From an uncultured bacterium (lineage in GTDB: Bacteria; Bacillota; Clostridia; Lachnospirales; Lachnospiraceae): a stretch of DNA of 58,955 nucleotides. Under the pieces are notes generated by a model. The model worked only from the letters and a program-made list of their open reading frames with translations, was not told the DNA's origin and made no database searches. The position numbers were made by a program, and so were the translations under genes. Of this stretch, positions 1 to 8,500 are shown one piece after another. Each line of letters opens with the position of its first letter. Within the stretch, counting starts at the first letter, position 1. The stretch spans positions 1 to 58,955 of the forward strand of contig CAMSTY010000015.1 of assembly GCA_947063875.1 (NCBI GenBank), in the 5' to 3' direction.

Positions 1-269
1 ATAACTACTATTATATCATGATGCCAGGGATAAAAATGAAAAACCCATCCAGGTGAAAGATTGCTGGATATGTAACCATTGGCAATCCCTTTACTGCCTT
101 GTAAACCTGCGCTGCTTGCGACAGATTTTAGGATGAATATTGAAAAAATGCCCAAATAAGGGCAAACAATGGCATTTAGCGCAAGAAGGATTGAAATTGG
201 CGTCACAGATATTCGTTATCTCTTCAAGCAGACACAGGAGAAGTAATACCATAATACACAATAAAAGAT

Positions 270-300
270 TCCATCTTCGGGAAAACATCCCCGAAGATGG
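270..300 (-). terminator. Probable intrinsic terminator of the zinc-ribbon gene
   Basis: Perfect 11-bp inverted repeat (CCATCTTCGGG at 271-281 and its complement at 290-300, 8-nt loop). Read on the minus strand it is followed by AATCTTTTAT, a modest U tract, and it lies 38 bp past the stop of the 339-611 gene. Positions 1-269 show no gene I can support. Confidence 0.5.
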
Positions 301-338
301 AAAGAAGAGAATGTACTGTAATCGTCAGGCGGCAACGA

Positions 339-611
339 TTAGTTCTTCCAGCGTTTCAGTGTCGGAAACCATTCAAGCATGATTTTTCTTGCTTCTTCTT
401 CGCTCATATTGGGGTTGGCCGCAACCATATGCGGTACACATACCTCAATCATTTCTTCCATCGTGCCATGAAAAGTAAACTCACCGTTTTCAAAACAGTA
501 TTTGCAATATTCCTCATTTTTGCTGCCATCGGCATTTGTTCCGAATAATTCATCCGTATCTCCCATAGGCATACCGCAGCACTGGCAAAATTTCTGATTC
601 ATTTCATTCAT
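339..611 (-). CDS. Small zinc-ribbon protein (PF12674-like)
   Basis: Ninety residues. Cys9, Cys11 and Cys12 lie in an N-terminal QCCGMP motif, and Cys36/Cys39 form a CKYC knuckle, the pattern of the putative zinc-ribbon family PF12674. The remainder (about 45-90) is an acidic helical region ending in a Trp-rich tail. AGAGGT lies 9 nt before the ATG. The gene is directly downstream of a WYL regulator, and the dyad at 687-706 overlaps its likely -35 element, so it is probably that regulator's target. No biochemical role is established for the family; zinc binding is inferred from the cysteines. Confidence 0.8.
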   Translation of the reverse strand: MNEMNQKFCQCCGMPMGDTDELFGTNADGSKNEEYCKYCFENGEFTFHGTMEEMIEVCVPHMVAANPNMSEEEARKIMLEWFPTLKRWKN

Positions 612-686
612 TTTCTTTACCTCTTTCTGATGTGTTTAAAGTTTGTGTGTTTCTCTGTTGCTATGACATTAGTATAACACATATAT

Positions 687-706
687 CCTGACACCTTTTG
701 TCAAGG
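687..706 (-). promoter_or_regulatory. Operator-like dyad over a TTGACA -35 box
   Basis: TGACA (689-693), five bases, TGTCA (699-703), flanked by CC and AGG that extend the symmetry. On the minus strand it contains TTGACA; a TATACT element lies downstream, but with a longer spacer (about 22 bp) than a standard promoter. The dyad also covers the stop codon of the WYL regulator (701-703). The likely function is autoregulated or ligand-dependent control of the zinc-ribbon gene. Confidence 0.5.
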
Positions 707-1597
707 TTTATTCTTTTTATAAATTGCCTGCGCCTGTGCGGCCAAAACACCTTTTAAATATTTTGGCTCCCTTATTTCCACTTGCGCCCCAAAGGAAAGC
801 AGATAGCCAATAAGCCACGAGTCGGCCGGCATTTCCGTACGGACAATCAGGTCTCCGTTTTTTTGCTGTTCAATTTCCGTTGCGTCAAATTCATCATAGA
901 CGCGGTATGCGACTTCTTGTGAAAACAAAAGGACGATCTGAGAGCACGTATGCTGCACATTATTTTCCAGTTCCGGGTATTCTTTCGGTATAAATGTATT
1001 CTCCAATAATTCCAGTTCTAAGATGCGATTTAGTTTAAACACGCGAAAATCCTGCTTTTCAACGCAAAATGCTTTCAAATACCATTCCTTTGATTTATAA
1101 AGGATTCTTAATGGTTGAATGATCCGTTTGCTTCTCTCGCTGTTCATATTTACATAGACGATCCTTATTTCTTTGCACTGAATAACTGCCATTTTTAACA
1201 TTTCAAATTTTGAATTGTCATAGGCGCATTTTCCCCAAGGTGAAAAATCCACTTCAAGCCAATTTCTCATATTTACATTGAAAAGCGCTGATAACTTTGT
1301 CAGCATCTCTTTTCCGCCAGTATAGCCTGTGGCAGCAATACTTTGTATTGCCGTCAGTACTTCCTGCTTTTCGTTTTCGGATAATATTGTCCGATCCAAA
1401 ATAAAATCCTGCAATAAATATATACCGCCATTTCTTCCCGGTTCCGCATAGATCGGAATTCCTGCGCCGCTTAATGCTTCCACATCGCGGTAAATGGTTC
1501 TCGTGGAAACTTCAAATTCAGCTGCCAATTCCGGAGCCGTAGCGCGTTCTTTGTCTAAAAGATAATATAAAATTTTGAATAAACGACTATCTGACAT
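701..1597 (-). CDS. YafY-type WYL-domain transcriptional regulator
   Basis: DNA-binding regulator of 298 residues. Residues 1-57 form an HTH_11 winged helix (recognition region STRTIYRDVEAL at 31-42). A WYL ligand-sensing domain covers about 135-210 and literally contains Trp172-Tyr173-Leu174. The C-terminal part (215-298) is the usual WCX-like extension. An ATG five codons upstream exists, but the start used here follows a strong GGGAGGTGG site. The family binds small ligands or nucleic acid and represses or activates neighbouring genes; the downstream zinc-ribbon gene with its TGACA/TGTCA dyad is the obvious target. The ligand is unknown. Confidence 0.85.
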   Translation of the reverse strand: MSDSRLFKILYYLLDKERATAPELAAEFEVSTRTIYRDVEALSGAGIPIYAEPGRNGGIYLLQDFILDRTILSENEKQEVLTAIQSIAATGYTGGKEMLTKLSALFNVNMRNWLEVDFSPWGKCAYDNSKFEMLKMAVIQCKEIRIVYVNMNSERSKRIIQPLRILYKSKEWYLKAFCVEKQDFRVFKLNRILELELLENTFIPKEYPELENNVQHTCSQIVLLFSQEVAYRVYDEFDATEIEQQKNGDLIVRTEMPADSWLIGYLLSFGAQVEIREPKYLKGVLAAQAQAIYKKNKP

Positions 1598-1620
1598 CCT
1601 TCCACCTCCCAAAATAAGAA

Positions 1621-1636
1621 TACCACAAAAATGGTA
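1621..1636. promoter_or_regulatory. Short dyad upstream of the WYL regulator
   Basis: TACCA, six bases, TGGTA, 24 bp upstream of the regulator start. It may be an operator, but it differs from the TGACA/TGTCA dyad downstream of the same gene, so assignment is weak. Confidence 0.25.
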
Positions 1637-1680
1637 AGATCGTTTGACAATCTATGGAACCGATCCATTTTTTCCAATCA

Positions 1681-1728
1681 AAAAACATCTGACACAGAAC
1701 TTCCTCTTCCTGGACCAGACGTTTTTTA
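1681..1728 (-). terminator. Probable intrinsic terminator of the YwgA-like gene
   Basis: On the minus strand AAAACGTCTG pairs with CAGATGTTTT (one G-U), with a long loop, followed by a run of T. It begins 35 bp after the stop at 1763. Confidence 0.45.
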
Positions 1729-1762
1729 CTCATAGGCTTTTCATATTTTATACGGCAATGCT

Positions 1763-2269
1763 TCAGCTAATATAGTTCATCTGTCTCATCTCCTGGTATT
1801 TCTCCTGAAGTTCCTCCTGGGAGAATTTCCTGCTTTTGATCTTTAAGACATCCTGGATCACCTGATCCTCAGTCCCTTTATCCTTCCACATCGTGTGAGC
1901 CACATAATCCAGCGTAGTATACGCCTCTAAGTCAGCCGCGCTTTTCTTCTCGAAACATCTCAAAACTTCAAGTACCACATTTCTCTCTTCCTCACTCAGC
2001 GCCTGCGGGCAGTTCTTTCTGTCTGCCAGAGTGATCTTGTGGGTCAAATGGTCAATCGTAATATTGATAATCCCTTGTGCCTCCCATGCGTGCAAAGTAT
2101 CATCAAGCGACGCACTGTAAGGCCCATAGAAATGGATGGAGTAATTCAGTCCCAAATCAAAACCCTTCCGTTCCATCAAATACATCAGCTTCTGAACCAT
2201 CTTCTTGCCAGGCTCCTGTTTCTGGCAGATATAATAAAGGATCTCTTCACATTTCTCACGTTTCCTCAT
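1763..2269 (-). CDS. YwgA/Panacea-like protein of unknown function
   Basis: A 168-residue soluble protein. Residues 7-60 (KKMVQKLMYLMERKG, then HFYGPYS at about 46-52) resemble the YwgA family, distantly related to the Panacea (DUF4065) fold seen in antitoxin and phage-associated proteins. The C-terminal half is charged and helical. The start has GGAG upstream. It is a monocistronic gene between terminators. No toxin partner is adjacent, so an antitoxin role is not supported here. Family assignment rests on the KKxxQKLxYL and FYGPYS motifs only. Confidence 0.55.
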   Translation of the reverse strand: MRKREKCEEILYYICQKQEPGKKMVQKLMYLMERKGFDLGLNYSIHFYGPYSASLDDTLHAWEAQGIINITIDHLTHKITLADRKNCPQALSEEERNVVLEVLRCFEKKSAADLEAYTTLDYVAHTMWKDKGTEDQVIQDVLKIKSRKFSQEELQEKYQEMRQMNYIS

Positions 2270-2524
2270 AAATAAATCTCCCTCTCTATTTTTTATAATT
2301 AGGAACCAAATGGCCTAAAGTTATCAGGTATGTCATAAACCAGCTTTCTCCGAACCTTTGTATGGAGATATTGTATCAGCAGACTCTGAAAACTTCAACA
2401 GGATTCTAAAGAGATTACATCAATCTTTCCGGATGCCATGGGAAAAGGGATGGAAAGTGAACTATAATTATCACTCTATTTTTTCAACATCAGCAAAAAT
2501 CCGCATTTTACCGGAATATTCTGT
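2270..2524. other. Intergenic stretch without a gene
   Basis: Between the start of the YwgA-like gene and the terminator of the giant surface-protein gene. AT-rich; it must hold the YwgA-like promoter (minus-strand TATAAA near 2290-2300). No other structure stands out. Confidence 0.5.
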
Positions 2525-2564
2525 AAAAAAAGACCATCCAGGCAGGTCTTCTGCCCGGATAGTC
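2525..2564 (-). terminator. Intrinsic terminator of the giant surface-protein gene
   Basis: A 14-bp stem (2532-2545 with 2551-2564, two mismatches or wobbles), 5-nt loop, then seven T on the minus strand. It starts 26 bp past the stop at 2590. Confidence 0.85.
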
Positions 2565-2589
2565 CTCGTCTTACTGTCTGTTCGTTCCG

Positions 2590-5500
2590 TTATTCGTCTT
2601 CTTTCCCTTTTTTCAAAGCTGCTGCCGAGAAGAGCGCACCAAGACCTGCGATTCCCAACAGAGCCAGAAGCATTCCTGCATGACGGCTATCGCCAGTCTT
2701 CGGCAATGCCACCAACGGCACTTCCACTTCCTCAATCAGTTCTGTCACCGGCTCACCCGGGAAGTCTGCCAACGGCACCTCCGGGATATCAATGTTTGTT
2801 GTCGGACGCGAAGGTGTTCTGCCGCCGCCACCACCGCCACCGCCGCCGCCTGGCGGGTTGTAAGGGGGTGGATTATCTGGTGGGTTGTCAGGGATGGTCG
2901 GGAATGTATTAATGAATTTCACAGCTGTATCCTTGTCAGCTACAACAGTCCCTGTACTTCCCTGGTCTTTTCCTTCGCTGTCTTTTACTACCGTGCCACC
3001 ATCTACAGTCGTTGTACTGTCTTCCTGGTTAGCCTCTTCCTCAACAACTGTATATTGAGTATTTACTGGTATGCCTTTGATCGTAATGCTCTCTCCATGC
3101 TTCAAAATCACGGAGAACTGATCCGCCTCGGATACCTCTAACATGATATCTTCTGCCTGGCCGTCTTTGTGTGTTAAAGTGGCCGGGAATGAAAGCAGGC
3201 CAATTTGATCCATGTCATCACCTGCATTCACGGTATTTAAGGAGTTGCCGTTTGCATCCTTTAAGGTTACGGTGAAATTCCACTCTTTGCTTTCCGCCTT
3301 GTTCTCCTCTGTGCCATTTACTACTTCCTTGCTGATAGTCAGGCTGCTGCGTTTTAAGAACGTGTTTTTAAAAGTAACCTTCTCAGCAACATCTTTGGCG
3401 ATGGAACCCTGGCTGCCAATAGTCTTCTCTTCTTCCTTTATCTCCGTGCCGCCTTCAACAGTCGTTGTGCACTCGCCATTATTCGCTTCTGTTTCGATAA
3501 CCGTATACCGGGTGCCTACAGGCAACCCTTCTATAGTGATACTTTCATTATGCTTTAAGGCAAAGTGCAGCTGGCCGTCTGGAGGAAGTTCAAACACAAG
3601 CGGTTCTGCATTTCCATTTCCATGATCCCATGTGGCGTGGAATGCAAGTAATCCCATAGCGTCTTCTACATCATCTTCACTGTTGTTAACCACATCAAGA
3701 GGATTGCCATTCTCATCCTTCAGAGTTACTATGAAATTCCATTCAATATCCTCAGCGCCATTTTCTTTTGTTCCATTGACTACCTCTTTGCTGATTGTTA
3801 AATCACTCAGTTCCGGATTTCCATAAGTATTTGTAACAATGACTACATAATGTTTGTTCCCATTGACCTCCTCTTCTCTGATCTTATAGCTGTCAGAGTA
3901 TTCCGGCATGCCCGATGTATCCTCTTTTATAATGTACTCACTGATGCTCCCTGGCAATTCCAAAACCTGATCTTTCGGGATTTCTTCCAAAACGGCCTCT
4001 CCGTCGTCCTGCACATTTAAAATACGTTTGTGAAGTGTTTCACTGTTTATATCCAGTTCAACCTCAGCAATAACAGTATTATCATATTTTCTTGCAACCC
4101 GGATAGTCACAGGCTTCCTGGTATTATCAGTATTGTTATTATCGCCTCTCCACAACTTTTCTATATCCAGGGTAAAGGTTGGGCGGACGTAATCCAGATA
4201 GATTGTCTTGTCTCCACTCTTATCTACAGTAATACTGTAGGAAACCGCGTGCATGTTGCCATCTTCATCAACGATTACTTCTTTATTATTGTAAGTTGTC
4301 TTTATCCCTTCTTTGCTGGTTATCGTAAGTTCTCCGGTCGCCTCATTATAATCTACATCTCTGGCATCCATAAGTGCATAGTACAAGCCATAATCAACAA
4401 ATTCGTACTGGCTGCCCATAAAATCGGGTATCTTATTTACATATTCCCTGCCAGCCGCATCTTTTCCGTCCGTTGCAATTTCCTGATCAAGCTTCACCTC
4501 ATCCCTTAGAATGGGAGGTCTGGCTCCATCCCGTTTCACATCGCCACTTAAATATTTTGTAAAATATGTGTGAACAATCCGGTAACCTCCGGCCTCGCCA
4601 AGGACTAAATGACCGTTAACTGCAATACCTCCTCCTCTTCCGCTTACCGAACTTCCTCTGTTTTTTACAGAGTTATTCATAATGCGTACATCACAATCAC
4701 TTGCCCCGGCCTTTATGTCTGCCGGATCTCCGTCTGAGTATATTTCAATTGCAGATTTAATATGTTCCTGGTTCAGGGTTTCATAAGGAACTAATTTTCC
4801 CTCACCCTCACTGGAAGAATATCGCCAATTATATTCACCTCCACCGAGCATTTTACTATTAATAGCAATGGCTGGCCGATAATTAGTTTGATTAATAACG
4901 ATATCGGACAAATAATTCTTATATACGTCCTTACTTCTATTGTCGTGAATTACGCCACCTTGTATACGGTAAATCTCTACGGTTGCGGTCGGGCACGCAG
5001 CAATTCCTCCACCGCCCCATTGTGCGGTATTCTCTGCAATTTCCACATTTTTTATATACAATTCCGCCCCTCTGGTTATCTCCCCATTCGGATGCTCCTT
5101 ATATCCCTCAACATAAATTCCGCCTCCTATCCAATAATCATTTTGAAGGCCACTTTTATATCCCTGGGCTGTATTATAAGTAATGTCTCCTCTGCTAATC
5201 TCTGCTGTACCTATCGACATATTAATGCCGCCTCCCCAGCCGTCTGCATGATTTTTGGTAATCGTACCGCCAGCCATAACCAGATTTGCTGTCTTACCCC
5301 TATTAAGATTAATATTTCTGCTCCCAAGGGAAATACCGCCACCACTGGAAAGGGTTCCTGTCGCCTTATTTGATGAAATGACTCCGCCAGTCATCTCCAT
5401 TCCTTCTGTACCAATTACGTATACACCACCTCCGCAGGCTGCTCTTCCGTCCGTGGTATTTCCATATGTTCCATCAGCGGTATTATTGCTAATCTCGCCG

Positions 5501-8500
5501 CCAGACATAGAAAATCTTCCTTCGCTGTGTACACCGCCTCCCAAATATGCATGATTATACTGAATCTTGCCACCAGTCATATTCAATGTACCGTTATTTG
5601 TGACGGCTCCGCCTTCATGGAAAATGTTACTGTCTTTGGACTGAATATTATTCTGCAGAATTGTCCCATCTTTAATATTCAATGTTCCATTATTATCAAC
5701 GGTAACCAAAGCTGCCCTGCTTGCTACACCTTCCTTCTGTTCTACAGCAAATCCTCCAACCGGTTGATTCTCATCGACCCGGCCTGCACCATCAATAATA
5801 ATATTCTGCAAGGTAAGTGTTCCTGTTACCTTTACTAATGTGCCGGTATATTTCTCATAGCGTTTTAATTCACCTTCCGGCAACGACCAGGTCTCATTGC
5901 CGCTGACTGTAACCGGGCCAAGCACATAGATCGTCTTTAAGTCCGCTGCCGCACCCAAAAGTTCCACTGCTTTTTGGAACGTCTTTACCGGAGAAGCACT
6001 GTTCAAGCCGGAATTGCTGTCATCACCTTTATCCCCATCAAGATATACGCCTGACAAATCGCTCTTTCGCAGCACAACATTCCCATCTTCATTCACAATA
6101 ACTGCGATATTCTTATCAATAAAATTCAAATCTGTAACGGTTATTTTTTTCGTAAGTTGCTCCGCTGCTTCCTTCGCACATCCCGTCACCAAAGTGATAT
6201 CACTAATTGCAGTATTCCCATTCAAGTTGTTCAAGGTTTTGGCATCTAATGTAAGATTTAACGAGGTTGTCACGTCAAAACCTTCTCCGGCAGTTATGAT
6301 TTTCCCCTCACCGAGAGAAATATTCAGTTTTTCATGCTTCCCATTAATTACAAGAGAATCACCTTTATAATCAACTGCGGAAGCCAGGGATATGCCAGCG
6401 CCTACAATCAGCTGTCCTCCTTTTTCCGTCACGATTGTACCGTTGATTGTTCTGCTTTCATCAGCATCGCCAGTGTTGCTTAATATCAGTTTCCCACCCT
6501 CTGCAATATGGAAAAGTTCTTTACTTTGTGCACTAAAATTAACACCTTTCAAATCAAAAGTAATTTCTTTATCCACATCAACTGCCTTTGAATCAAGTAT
6601 GGACAAAATTGAACTTCCCTCATCAGAAGGAATCAATTCAATGGTTTCACCGGCTTGGGCCGCTGCCACAGCCTGTGCCAGACTCATGAACTCCTTGTTG
6701 CCTATTTTGGCAATTTTAGTTGGCTCTTTTCCGGCAACTGCCTTATAGGTTCCTGTTGCTTTCTTGCCTGATTTTGAAATGGCGGTTCCAAGGTTCAAAC
6801 CTGTCCATGTATAATCATAGTTCGCAAAAAAGTTTTCTCCCATATCAGGATCTTGCATGGCATTGGCTGCAATAATATTAGCTAACATTGGAGCATTCTT
6901 TCCCGCTAAATAAATATAAATATCATTACCTGTTCCATTGTCATATATTGCTCCTGATGTCATCTCAAAGGTGCAATATGATGTTCCACTTAAATATACA
7001 CCATTACTTTTTGCGTTGGCAGCAGCCGTATTGCCCTTGATCACTGTACCGTCAACTGTCACATTACCTCCGTCCCAGTAAAGGCCGCCCACTGTTTTTC
7101 CAGCATTATTTTCTATTTTTCCACCATTGAAGGTAACAACAGAATATCCCGCAATAAAAACTCCGCCTGCTTTATCAATAGTTGCCAGGCCATTTCCCGA
7201 AATAGTGCAATCCTTTGCTGTCAACGTTGCATAAGCCACATTAAGTCCCGCAGCAGCACCTGCCTTCTGTTTCGTATTATTAGTGATCGTAACATTATCA
7301 AAAACCAGGTCATTCTTGCTAACAAGAATAGTTGGCTTCAAAGACTGCTGTTTCGTTGTATTTACTCCATGAATGTGTACGCCCCCGCCAATATTGCCTG
7401 ATATATCCGTATTCTTCCAGGTCCCGTTAATTACACTGCCGTTATTTGCAGATAACGCAGCATCACTCCCTGTGCTGCCCAGACATACACCTCCACCATG
7501 ACCGCTTGTTCCATATTGACCGACTGCGGTATTTCCTTTGATATAACACGATTCTACATTCAATGTAAAGGGTGTTGCTGGATCTTTCTCTGTTCCGATA
7601 GCACGGATTCCGCCTCCCGTTGCTGCCTTTCCGCCAGTAATCGTACCATTCTTTAATGTCACCGTACCGCCATTTTTATTGGTTATGGCAAATACGCTTC
7701 CTTTTCCGTCACCATTAACAGTGTGATTCTGCATATCCAATGTGTAGCTTTTCTCTGTGGATACAATATTTTCTGTGACATCTTTTAACAGAACAATCTC
7801 TGCACCCTGGGGTTGGGCATTTTCACCTGTGCCGCCAATGGCATCAATCGCCGCCTGAAGCGTCTCATAATACACAGCAGTATCCCCGGAAACGATTTTT
7901 GCCGCTCCACTAGCCGCTTCGTCCGTAGTCACAGCAAGGAACATAATTTCCGAAAAGCTTTCTGTCTGAAACTCAAATTTGGTTTCCTCCACATTCTCTG
8001 TAGAGGTCACTACCTCAGCTGCTTTATTGTCCGGCAAATGCACTACGGATATTTCAGTAATATCAAGATCCTTTTCTGCCGCTTTTTCCTGCATCACCGG
8101 CGCTTTCATATGGGCGCTGACTCCTACCGCTTGCGTCGGCTCTACCTCCTCCCCGGTTTCCTTTGATATAAAGGATACATCATAAACCTGGACATCAGCT
8201 ACTGTCTGACCATCTTTCAAAAGACCATTTGCCTGATCTTTCAGCTCCTCAATATGAACCTCGTCTTCTATTTTCTTTACCTGAAGTTCTACTTCCTCCG
8301 CAAATGCCCCATCCGGCACATCTACCGTAAATACTGCATCATCCGTCTCTTTTGTATAGATAGCAGCCGGAATGAATTCCTCGGCCCCTTCCATCTCAAT
8401 CTCAATCGCCAGATCCTCCGCTACGCCTTCCACCACATACACATAGGCATAACCTCCCCAATCCGAAGCGCTGGCCAGGCCAGATACCTCTGCCTGTTCC

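Noticed and set aside
91..288. Minus-strand 65-codon frame with Cys-rich tail
   Set aside because: Its start lies inside the terminator hairpin, and no ribosome binding site or homologue was recognised.
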